From Eupeodes corollae (lineage: Eukaryota; Arthropoda; Insecta; Diptera; Syrphidae): a stretch of 64,000 nucleotides of DNA. Below the pieces are notes generated by a model. It ran no database searches. It was given only the letters and a program-made list of their open reading frames with translations, and had not been told where the DNA came from. Positions 45,481 to 54,248 of the stretch are shown piece after piece. The position numbers and the translations under genes are program-made. Each line of letters starts with the position of its first letter. Position 1 is the first letter of the stretch. The stretch is from the NCBI RefSeq assembly GCF_945859685.1, contig NC_079147.1:88900315-88964314 (forward strand), read 5' to 3'.

Positions 45481-47575
45481 ATTCTAGGAAATGTCAACAT
45501 TTTCATTTCTACACATCGAAAAAATTAGATTAATTACTCCGTCATCGAAAACATCGACTGGACATTTGGTTTTGTTGTAGCACGGGCGTATTTTGAATAC
45601 CGGAAGAGTCTTTTTCACATTTATGTTGCGTTGACAACAAAACAACTTTTTTGTTTTTATTTGGAACATAAGTCACCAACGCCATTCTTTCAGAAAATCT
45701 AAAGATAGGAAAGAAGACCGGCCAGTAGTTACCGTTTCATATCATCAAAAATTTCTTTAAGAAAGGGTACTTTAGGTTTTGCGGATTTTTTTCAAGATGG
45801 TGCTATTTTTTATCGAGAAACTTCAAGCAAAGTCCACAATTGTAAAGAAGTTACCGATCTGCGTAGATCTCCGAGGAATTTTAAACTAATGGCATTTCCC
45901 GCCAGTTTTGATATAAAACAAATTTAGGAATATATTTTTGAATGACCTGAAAGATTAACGTCCTTTTGAAATTTCAACTTTACTTACCTGATCAATATTT
46001 AAAAATCATTTATAAATAAGTTAGACAAAGCTAAACTGAATAGATTTATCGAAAACATACTGGGGTACAAATGAACCCCATGACACGATTGTGCCGATTT
46101 TCGAATTGATGTAAACGAAATTTAACTATTCGTTTAGTCAGGCTGCATAAATTGACATGTATACTTATCCATAAGAGTAGCCATTAAGGCATGCTATCTT
46201 CGTCCAAAACTTCCAATTTTTGACTTATACAAATAAGCTTGAATTACTTAATGGCATTAATTTATATTTTGTCTTTCAGGGAAATGATTGTTTTAAGGTC
46301 TTTAAACTATGCCTGTAATTTAAGCAATTATTTTATAAGAATAAGCTTTTTTTTACTTTTTAAATGAATAATTTTGACTGACCAATTTTTAACCTTCTAA
46401 AAGAAGTATTTTTTCAAAACCTAGAATTATTTTAAAATGTCCTATTCATTTATAACATAAAAAAAACCACAACTACTGGAGAAATTCACCTAAAACTGTT
46501 TAACAAATAATTGCTAGAGAGAGGTGCTGGTAAATTTTAAAAGCCTTCTTTGAAAATATATATTTTTAGTCGCGACAATTTCAATTTCACACTCGTGATG
46601 GTTTTATGTGGCGGTAAAACAAGTGCTAAAATGCCGCGCTACAATATACTTTAAAAAATGCAAACAAAAAGAAACTGCGTTATTTTTCATACAAACATTT
46701 CGACAGAAAGAGAACAATTTTCGCTAAATTACTTAAATTACTCGTACACTCGAAGGAAAAACGTTTTCACGGATGCAAAATACTATCACTTGCCCTCAAA
46801 TACTTGCTATGTTTATGATTTTGTTGTTGTTTTGGTCTTACAGTTGGGTCTAAAGTCTATAGGGTACGAGAAGGTAGGTATGGACAAGGCGGATGGATCA
46901 AATGTCTCGAAGCGGGCTAAAAATAAAATAAACAAATCGACACTCATAGTCACCATCATTTTCGTCGTCATGAAACAAGAAGCTATGGGAATATTTTGCA
47001 ATCGGAGGTAAAATAAAAACCAAAAAATATCAACGGACGTGTCGTCGAATTTCTTGTGATTAGCAGCAGCGCAAGTCTGAAGGCTTATTACCTACCTTTG
47101 TAATATATATCAACCTGTTGGGGATTGCCGTAAAATAAGACACACACACGAAATAGTATTGAGTGACAAACGTATTTGTTTGTGTGGGATTCCGGAAAAT
47201 TAAGCACTTTGTAAGGTAATTTTTATTTTTCAATTGGTCGTAAAATTGTTTTGCTTTTCTTGCAGTTTGAAAAAAAAGAAATATTAAAATGGATTTTTAT
47301 TTTGAATGACATTTAAGTTAAATACAGGTAAGTGAGTACTTGAGTAACCGTGGGTATTTTCGTTTTGTTTATTGATTAAATTACACACACAATTTAATCG
47401 CATGTCATTAGAATAAAGCTTGTGCAGTTAAAGGTTTAAATACTCTTGAAACGTTATTGGAAACTTGGTTTTGAAAGCAAAAGGTGAAGCGTTTTTAATT
47501 AAAATAATTTTTTAAATAAGTACACTTCATTTTCTTACAAGCTTAATAGGGTGAATTATGAAATTATTAGTGCAC
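45481..47575. other. 2.1-kb region without recognised genes
   Basis: The 117-codon frame 46658-47011 (with VVVLVLQLGLKSIGYEKVGM) has no domain I can name and no supporting context. Overlapping minus-strand frames are likewise unconvincing. AT-rich elsewhere, with no terminal repeats seen. Confidence 0.45.
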
Positions 47576-47801
47576 ATACAGTGGTGGACAAGAATTTAGC
47601 ACGCTTGTTAAAGAAAATAAAAACCATTTAATTTTCAATTTGTTTTCTTATTATGAAATTAGTTATATTTTATTAACATTACATATACATAGCACTATGT
47701 TTTTATAGTACTTCATCAAATATGTTTAACATATGTAAGAAGAAAAATGTATGGAATGTAGAAACATCAACTTTTCTCCTCGACACGAATTTAGCACATC
47801 A
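47576..47801 (-). mobile_element. Tc1-like transposon terminal region with direct repeats
   Basis: cagtggtggacaagaattta at 47579-47598 resembles the terminal inverted repeat of Tc1-type elements. A near copy of the inner part (GACAMGAATTTAGCAC) occurs again at 47782-47797, 195 bp inward in the same orientation, as in IR/DR-type ends. The remainder of the transposon resumes at ~49131 after a LINE. Confidence 0.6.
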
Positions 47802-49130
47802 ACAGTTTCAGTTTCAGTTTCAGTTTATTTATTTATAAAGCTTACACAGTAAGATAATAGATATCTTATAAATTTGTAACAGCCTAGGACCTAACTTTAT
47901 AAAAGAATTCAAATTTTTAAAAAATACGGTAAGAAAATAATATAAAATTAAATTATATACAAAAAAAAGAAAATAACAATAATTTATCGATAAAATATTA
48001 ATTGACGTTAAAATAGAAATAATAGAAAAGAAGATGGAAAAGGTAGTTAAGTTAGTTAAAGTTAAGAAGAGAAGATAGTTTATTAAGTTAAGTTAGTTGC
48101 TTTGGTAAGAAAAGAAGATTTTAATACTTTTTGGAAAATATGTATATCACTTATATCTCGCAAATGAGTTGGAAGTGAGTTCGAGAGGCGACATGCAGCG
48201 ATGAAAAATTGCCTTTCTTAGGTCAAACACGAAAAGCGTGGCAAAATTACCGATGTCGATCTATTCGATGTTGACATTCTGATTGTTTTCAAGATTTTAA
48301 AAAACAGTATCAATGTTCGAAGCTTCATGAAGTCATTAAAAGGCATACTAAGTAGAATGTCTTGCAAATGTGAAATATTGTCGTACCTTCTTAAGCCAAA
48401 GATGTATCGAATGATACTATTGAATGTTATGTTTAATTTATGTTTGCTGATGGAATCGCAGTTGTAAAAAATTTCGCATCCATGAGTGAGAACAGGTATT
48501 GCAAGGGTCTGGTTTTAAATGGAGTGATGTTTTGGGCGGTCCACAGCGTTCGAAGCGTTCCATAAGTTTTACCTACTAATTGGCTGATGTGGTCATTCCA
48601 GCTCAATGTTTTATTGAAGATTTCTTTTAGATTTTTAATGAAATTTACGAATTCTAATGGGTTCTGGTTTTGCAATATGGAAGGAAAGTATGTTAATTCT
48701 AATTCTTTTCTTGATTGTTGAGAACCAACCCATTGCACGACGCCCAGTAGGATATCTTTTCTAGTTCTTGGTTCAGGGTGAAAGCGCAGTCGTCAATTAA
48801 ACCCAAAGGACAGCTTTTGTAAATTTGAATGTCATAGGCATAAAAATGTTTTGATACTTCATTTATAATGGAACCGATTTCATTCACATATAATGAGAAT
48901 AGAAGGGTGGATAAAATTGATCCTTGAGGAACTCCTTGTTGAACCGGAAGAAAATCGGAGAGATTTCCATTTAAAAAAACGGCTTGCTTTATCATTCAAA
49001 AAGGAAGAAAGTAGTTTAATAGCTTCTGAAGATATGTTGAATCTGTGACGCAGTTTATTCAGAAGTATCGAGTGATTCACCATGTCGAATGCTTTTGAAA
49101 AGTCTAATAGGACTACAAAAGTTATATAAA
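47802..49130 (-). mobile_element. CR1/jockey-like LINE, 3' half, inserted in the Tc1 relic
   Basis: Minus strand. The 3' end is made of CTGAAA repeats (reverse cagtttcagtttcagtttca at 47804-47823). RT coding from right to left: VVLLDFSKAFDMVNHSILLN (motif A, ~49110-49060), QQGVPQGSILSTLLFSLYV (motif B, ~48935-48880), then HFYAYDIQIYKS in place of the YADD box (first Ala-Asp changed to AYD), and a C-terminal TYGTLRTLW...QYLFSL part at 48433-48738. A frameshift lies near 48715. The catalytic box is damaged, so it is inactive. Confidence 0.8.
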
Positions 49131-49484
49131 TAGCAGCCTAGAGCATAACATTTCCTCCGCCATGTTTCACCTTCTCAATGGTGTACCTTGGATCATATTC
49201 CCTTTTTTTTGGGCGCCATACATATTTTTTCTCATCCGATCCGAACCGGCAGAATTTGGATTCATCGCTCCAGAACACGTTTTCATAAAAACTAATTGGT
49301 TTGTCCAGGTGACCTTTGGCAAACTGTAACATAGATTTCAGATTTTTTTTTTTGATACAAGCGGTTTTCTCTGATCAACGTGAAGATTGTTTTCATTAAA
49401 TCGGCGTCTTATGGTCCGTCCCTTTGACTTCATTTTCAAGATCAGATTTTTTTTTCCTTTGAACGCCACTTTCCTTTTGCAACT
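49131..49484 (-). mobile_element. Tc1-like transposase relic
   Basis: Minus-strand frame 49138-49332 reads HLDKPISFYENVFWSDESKF, then FRFGSDEKKYVWRPKKREYD-like coding and VKHGGGNVML, a textbook Tc1 segment with the first catalytic Asp in WSDESKF. Upstream (49340-49440) KSKGRTIRRRFNENNLH is the second helix-turn-helix. Just after GGNVML the expected Trp codon is TAG, and the LINE begins a few bases later. The second and third catalytic residues are missing. Confidence 0.8.
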
Positions 49485-49485
49485 G

Positions 49486-49785
49486 CTCTAGTCAATAGGA
49501 CAAATTCGATAGTCAATAGGACCATTTCGGTAGTCAATTTGACAATTTTGTCTGAAAACCATAATCTAATTTGACTACCGGATAGTCATTATAACAGTTC
49601 TCGGTAGTCAATTTTGGTAAATTGTCGCATTGACTACCGAAGTTGTTATATTGACTACTTTTATTGTCATGTTCAGTACCCGCAATTGTCAATCGAAAAT
49701 TGTTCTATTGACTATCCAGTAGTCAATACTTTAAAATAAGTCATATTGACTATTTTGGTAGTCAATGTGACAATTTGGCTTAATT
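49486..49785. repeat. Cluster of TAGTCAAT / ATTGACTA octamers
   Basis: Within ~300 bp there are six exact TAGTCAAT and four exact ATTGACTA octamers, plus near matches (gatagtcatta, atttgactaccgg). Many are extended by GG/CC and followed by TTGACAATTT-like sequence. The two orientations can pair to form several hairpins. No coding frame is present. It lies between the Tc1 relic and an RNase H LINE relic, and could be a non-autonomous foldback element or a subterminal-repeat region. Confidence 0.75.
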
Positions 49786-49829
49786 TCAAGTTAATTATCG
49801 CCGCCGATTGTTAAAATGATAACTTTTTT

Positions 49830-50345
49830 TCATGGGTAGCTTAAGAAGTTTTTTAACCTTTACGAAAGAGAGCTATGAGTATGATGGGCCGATATTTGCA
49901 GTGCCAATTCATCAGCCCATTAATGGGCTGGAATCCAAGCTAGAATGATACGGAGGTTGATTTTTAGGCTGGATAGTGCACCCCGACATTATTGGATTGT
50001 TGTAAAGGGGATGTTGTCGTCCAATTGATAGCTGTAACAGCGGCCTATCTGTCAGTGCAGATAGCTGTGTTCCTGTTTTGGTTTAAGTTCGATTTGATTG
50101 TTGTGCATGATTCTTCTTCTAGTAATTCAGCTTGAAATACTCTGACAACTTTGCACTTTATCTTTGACTCATCAGTAAAGACGGTGGTATCGAAGTTTTC
50201 TATAACCATGTCATCTAGGCAACATAACAGTTTGATTCTTTGAGTCTAAGAGCGCTACACGATACTAAATATGTGTAGGTCTACTGGTAGGTGGTGCAGA
50301 AAAACATTGAAGGCATATCGGTTGGGCAGGATTGAAAGACCCCTG
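49830..50345 (-). mobile_element. RNH2-like LINE relic, RNase H part
   Basis: Minus strand: VVRVFQAELLEEESCTTIKS, NLNQNRNTAICTDR then a stop, AAVTAINWTT, and SLKINLRIILAWIPAH then a stop and WADELA align in order with the RNase H of RNH2 (FQAELLSIREA, NQNQNVAIFTDSQAAVKAIN, WVPGHSG..ADELA). Upstream, VQRT and ALRLKESN match its spacer. The DGS strand is lost. The upstream RT of the same relic is at 53617-53903. Confidence 0.72.
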
Positions 50346-50512
50346 TTGTGGCGATACTATAGGTGTTCTTTGAACCTTTTTTTAATATTGTAGAGGATGT
50401 TTTTGTTGCTAAGCAAATGCCAACACGCAATCGATTCTTTATACCTTATAATTTGTACAACGCACGGCTGTGTTCGTCCACAAAATCATCATCGATTGAC
50501 CGCTCCACTAAA

Positions 50513-50595
50513 GCTATATTCACCTTTGCTGGGGTGCCGGGCTTTAGAGACATTCCAGGAAACTGTTCGGCAGATGAACTCACCAGGAATGGTAC
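50513..50595 (+). mobile_element. RNH1 LINE fragment, left of the RTE-A insertion
   Basis: TFAGVPGFRDIPGNCSADEL aligns with LCWVPGHRDIPGNCKADELA of RNH1 (2688-2750). The catalytic His of GHRD is Phe here. The homology stops at CCAGGAATGGTAC (50583-50595), the target duplication of the inserted RTE-A, and resumes at 53583. Confidence 0.8.
50583..50595. repeat. Target-site duplication of RTE-A copy, left
   Basis: CCAGGAATGGTAC; the right copy at 53583-53595 is CCAGGAATTGTAC (12 of 13 identical). Confidence 0.88.
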
Positions 50596-50794
50596 GTAGT
50601 TACTTACTTAAGGTGGCGCTATAATCCGGGCGGACCTGAGCCTCAACCAACATGCGTCTCCAGCCACCCCGGTCCCTAGCTAGCTGTCAGTTTCGCACGC
50701 GAAGTTGGTTGAGGTCCTCTCCCACCTGGGTGCGCCACCTAAATCGTGGTCTACCTCTACTGCGTCGTTCCTCGGGATTGGGTTCGAAGACCTT

Positions 50795-51574
50795 CTAGGC
50801 TGGAACGTTGATGTCCATTCGCTCTACATGACCCAGCCATCTAAGCCGTTGGACTTTAATTCTGCTAACTAGGTCAGTGTCGTTGTACAACCCGTACAGT
50901 TCGTCGTTATATCTTCTCCTCCATTCTCCATCTATATGTATGGGACCAAAAATCACGGGAAGATTTGACAGAGTCCAGGCCTCAGCGCCATAAATGCGAA
51001 CCGGGATGATGAGTGTCTTATAGAAGGTGATTTTAGATGATCGAGAGAGGACTTTACTTTTCAATTGCCTTTTAAGTCCCAAAAAGCAGCGATTTGCAAG
51101 AGTTATTCTTTGTTTGATTTCAGGGCTGGTGTTGTTGTCTGTGTTAAAAGATGTGCCTAGGTAGACAGAGTCCTTAACTACCTCAAAGTTATAGCTGTCC
51201 ATGGTGACGTTTTGTCCAAGACGACATATACTTGGTCTTGCCTACTAAACCCATTTTCTTCGCTTCCGTCACAGTGCTCAAAAACGCTCCACTGACATCA
51301 CGCTTTGATCTTCCAATTATGTCAATATCATCTGCGTATCCGAGTAATTGGACCTTTGGAAGATTGTGCTTCTAGAGTTGACGGTTGAGTTTTGCACAAT
51401 TCTTTCCAGAACGATGTTGAAGAAGTCGCATGACAGTCCATTGCCTTGTCTAAAACCTTTTTTGACATCAAATGCATCGTTAAGATCTTTTCCGACTTTG
51501 ATAAAGCAGCGTGCATTCTCCATCGTCATTCTGCACAAACGGATAAGTTTGACATGAATGCCAAAACTAGACAT
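50795..51574 (-). pseudogene. RTE-A reverse transcriptase and C-terminal region
   Basis: Frame 51317-51574 has LIRLCRMTMENARCFIKVGK and KGFRQGNGLSCDFFNIVLER (RT motif B). A frameshift follows, and the catalytic YADD is readable in the next frame at about 51325-51345 (GYADDIDIIG). Frame 50795-51202 continues with VKDSVYLGTSFNTDN, TLIIPVRIYGAEAWTL and QRLRWLGHVERMDI. The last ~65 codons to the 3' end are in yet another phase with a stop. Motif A (LDFKAAYD type) is decayed at 51600-51660. Confidence 0.85.
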
Positions 51575-51958
51575 TGCTCGGTAGAGCTCTTCCCTTAGAT
51601 GCTGTCATACGCGGCTTTAAAAGCGATAAAGAGATGGTGGTTATCGATTTGAAATTCATGGGTTTTTTTCCAAGATCTGCCGTAGTGTTAATATTTGATC
51701 GATAGTGGATTTTAATGGTCTGAAACCACACTGATTAGGACCAATCCGGTTGTTGACGAATGACTTCAGACGTTCACATAATACGGCAGAGAGGATCTTA
51801 TACGCAATGTTAAGGAGACTGATGCCTCTCTAGTTGGCGCAATTTAGGGGATCTCCTTTCTTATGTATCGCGCATACATATTTTGCTTAGATTCCACTCA
51901 TCGCCTGCTTCTTTTAATAGTTCGGCAGCGATGCCGTCAGCTTTTGTTTGACTTAAGT

Positions 51959-52750
51959 TTATATATATGTAGCTATCTTCACTTCGTCAAGGTCGGGTAG
52001 GCGGAATTGTTGATCTGCGTCTCCTAGGTTGAGTAGTTCTTCTCCCCTCTTCTGCTCGTAGAGCTCGCGAGCAGCTCTAGTCCTTTTGTGCAGCGCCGTT
52101 TTGTATGCCTCTTCTTTCGCTTGCCGGCATTTGTCGTCAAGCCAGGGGTTTCGCTGTGGTGGCCGTGTGAAACCTAGCAGTTTAGAGACGGCATCTCTGA
52201 TGGCTGCAGGGCAATGTTGCCACTGGTTTTCAATGCTTAATGCAGGCAGCATAGGACTTCTTAAGAGGTTATAAGAGACTCGATCGGAAAAGGACATGGC
52301 AGTCTCTTGCGATTGTAGCCGTCTAACGTCGAATCTTCTCACAGTACTTCCTTGTTGTGGCTTGGATCGGGATATCCGTAGCCGTACCTTGGCTACAACG
52401 AGGTAGTGGTCCGAGTCAATGTTGGCCTCTCGGAATGTTCGGATATCCTGGATACTGGAGAAGTGTCGTGCGTCGATCGCAATTTGGTCAATCTGGTTGA
52501 CAGTTGATTGATCAGGAGATTTCCATGTCCCCTTGTTGATATTGAGATGTGCGTACTGCGTACTAGCAACCAAAACGTCTAGCCCCGCAGCAAAATCGAT
52601 CAGCCTGAATCCGTTGTCGGAGGTGGTGTCGTGCAGGCTGTATCTCCCGATTATTCCACCAAAGATATCTTCTCTTCCTAGCTTGGCATTGAAATCTCCT
52701 AAGACAATTTTAATGTAATAGCCAGGGCACTGCTCATAAGTCTTATCCAA
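51959..52750 (-). pseudogene. RTE-A endonuclease domain and linker
   Basis: This 263-codon frame covers most of an APE-type endonuclease: IKIVLGDFNAKLG at residues 13-25 (catalytic Asp/Asn), NQIDQIAIDARHFS near 85-99 and ANIDSDHYLVVAKVRL near 109-124 (SDH catalytic pair). An Arg/Lys-rich linker with TRAARELYEQKRGEELL follows, then the deletion joins directly to LGDADQQFRLPDLDEVK, normally ~90 codons further on. The N-terminal MRWDGPGKRK part lies in another frame (52699-52941). The first Met is internal, not a real start. Confidence 0.88.
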
Positions 52751-53059
52751 GAGCTCGAAGAATATGTCTTTGGTGTCTTCATCTTTCTCCTCTGTTGGTT
52801 CATGCGGATTATCGTGAAACTTAAGACTTTTTGCCTAGGTCTAGTTTCAACAACAAATCCACACCCAAAAAAACGCTGTCTTTGTTCTCGGTAGTAGTCA
52901 CAGTCTTTTAGTTTGCGTTTGCCCGGTCCATCCCATCGCACTTCTTGGAGGGTGGTAATATCTGCCTTGCAGCAGTTTAGGGCTTCCGCTAATTGTTTGG
53001 CTGCACGTGGTCTGTTATGGGGCCTAACATTCCACGTATATATCCGAAGTTCGTTGTCC

Positions 53060-53582
53060 TTATTTCGATTGCGTGGGTTGTCAACAGTGAATCCGTCGGT
53101 ATCCGAGGCTTGTTGGTTCTTCGCAACTAAAGGTATTTTTTACGTGGCCAGGAAGTCACCCCGACGGCACAATCCCCAACCTGGAGGGCCAGATCCTTAG
53201 TATAACTACAAGGAAGGGGACCAGGATAAACCGCTCCTGGGCTCCGAATATGTCAAGAAGCCCTGTAAAGTGTTTACTAAGTAGTTCAACCGTAATGGAA
53301 CTGTAGATGCGGACGCCACCGTTGATTCCATCTCGAGAATTCATCCGCTGCCATCTGGATAAGGAGAAGTGCCTTAGTGGAAACACCTCTCCCCCCCTCT
53401 CTCGTTTGTTGCTACCAACATTTTTTCACTGGGGTAAGAACCCAATCTCCAATTGAGATATTAGGCACCCGATGTTCACCGCGGGGAGGTGATAGTAGGG
53501 GTTGATAGACAGAGGTGGGTTTTGAGAAAAACCTGTGGACGCTTGTGTCCTCCTGAATGCATATGTCTACCATTTGAACATC
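53060..53582 (-). other. RTE-A 5' region
   Basis: About 520 bp upstream of the endonuclease start, matching 60338-60870 in the other RTE-A copy, including caccgcggggaggtgatag and cgggtgcct-type segments in reverse. It is GC-richer than its surroundings. Frames within it (53156-53386) are not conserved as protein between copies, so it is more likely the promoter/5' UTR than a gene. Confidence 0.6.
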
Positions 53583-53616
53583 CCAGGAATTGTACAGTGC
53601 AACATATTCTACTGTT
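53583..53616 (+). mobile_element. RNH1 LINE fragment, right of the RTE-A insertion
   Basis: ccaggaattgtacagtgcaa continues the RNH1 sequence gccaggaacggtacagtaca of 2746-2770 and fades at about 53616. It shows the RTE-A jumped into an existing RNH1 fragment; the first 13 bases are the right target duplication. Confidence 0.8.
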
Positions 53617-53903
53617 AGTGGTCCACTAGCTAACTAACTTTCATCAGAGCCATTTCCGTGATTTAGTTACCACTGCTGAGTACTTTCCCGAGACCAGTAA
53701 AACCAATTCATTAGCGTTTTATTGATGACTAAAATCCATAGAAGCGGAGAGAGAATGCCATCCTGAGGTGTTCCTCGACTCACATTTTATGAGAAATTGT
53801 CGTACCTTACTATGCTTGAATTCTTCTAATACTAAGCTAACAATTTTTGAATAAAATCCTCCACCCTGGCTGAAGTAGGTCTATGAGGGCCTTTGGTTTT
53901 TAT
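53617..53903 (-). mobile_element. RNH2-like LINE relic, RT part
   Basis: Minus strand: NVSRGTPQDGILSPLLW at ~53780-53735 equals RT motif B of RNH2 (HVSRGTPQGGVLSPLLW), and upstream ARVEDFIQKLLA matches FGVEDFIREWII. It lies in the same orientation as the RNase H relic at 49830-50345, so the two are probably one old element split by the RNH1 and RTE-A insertions. Confidence 0.72.
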
Positions 53904-53919
53904 CAACTCATTCAGTTAA
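53904..53919. repeat. Target-site duplication of SINE copy 4, left
   Basis: CAACTCATTCAGTTAA, identical to 54233-54248. Confidence 0.93.
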
Positions 53920-54232
53920 ATTAAATTGGGTGGCGCAACAGTCCGTTGGGAACCAGGGCCTAGTGACTTACAACTCTCAACCATTCCTATGTGCGAGTAC
54001 TGTTGTCAGGAATAGAAGGAACCTACAATTTTTTAAGCCGAATCCGAACGGCTAATTTGAGAAAGCACTTTTACATGACAAGAACTAATCTTGAAGGATT
54101 TGTCAATTCTTCGCAAGAGGCAGTACCCGCGAAAATATTTTTTTTTTTAAATTAAGGTGGCACAGGCAAGGATTGAACCCAAGACCCCTTGCATGACAGT
54201 CCAACGCACTAACCATAATGCCACGGGTACTA
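53920..54232 (-). mobile_element. tRNA-derived SINE, copy 4 (complete)
   Basis: A 313-bp minus-strand element flanked by a perfect 16-bp duplication. It starts gtagtacccgtggcattatg, with an A box (tggttagtgcgttgg) and B box (gggttcaatcc) spaced as in tRNA genes, then a tRNA-unrelated body (cttgcgaagaattgacaaat, cttgtcatgtaaaagtgctt, gtgcgagtactgttg-type segment in reverse). Its 3' end reads CGGACTGTTGCGCCACC, then CAATTTAATTTAA-like bases. The 3' end matches the RTE-A 3' end. It is not a functional tRNA because no closed acceptor/anticodon structure is kept. Confidence 0.93.
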
Positions 54233-54248
54233 CAACTCATTCAGTTAA
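54233..54248. repeat. Target-site duplication of SINE copy 4, right
   Basis: CAACTCATTCAGTTAA, identical to 53904-53919. Confidence 0.93.

Larger units (their letters stand above)
50596..53582 (-). mobile_element. RTE-A LINE, near full length, with target duplication
   Basis: A 2987-bp minus-strand element nested in RNH1. The 5' end is GATGTTCAAATGG (reverse at 53570-53582), the same start as the plus-strand copy at 60338. A GC-richer ~600-bp 5' region is followed by APE endonuclease, RT and the C-terminal RGRPRFRW tail, ending in TAAGTAAGTAA repeats. Compared with the 60338 copy, about 275 bp between endonuclease and RT are missing at ~52035. The ORF is broken in several places. The 13-bp flanking repeat fixes both ends. 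Confidence 0.92.

Noticed and set aside
46658..47011. 117-codon open frame as a host gene
   Set aside because: No recognisable domain, high AT content, and an equally open overlapping antisense frame; length is reachable by chance.
49486..49785. CRISPR array
   Set aside because: Octamers are irregularly spaced and in both orientations, without constant repeat/spacer lengths, and the DNA is clearly eukaryotic.
52699..52941. Separate host gene resembling an endonuclease (craniofacial development protein 2-like annotations)
   Set aside because: Such gene models are typically RTE endonucleases; here it is within an element bounded by a target duplication.
54150..54232. Possible tRNA gene on the minus strand
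   Set aside because: A and B boxes are present but the sequence is the head of a SINE repeated four more times, with no intact acceptor stem or anticodon arm closing a tRNA fold.
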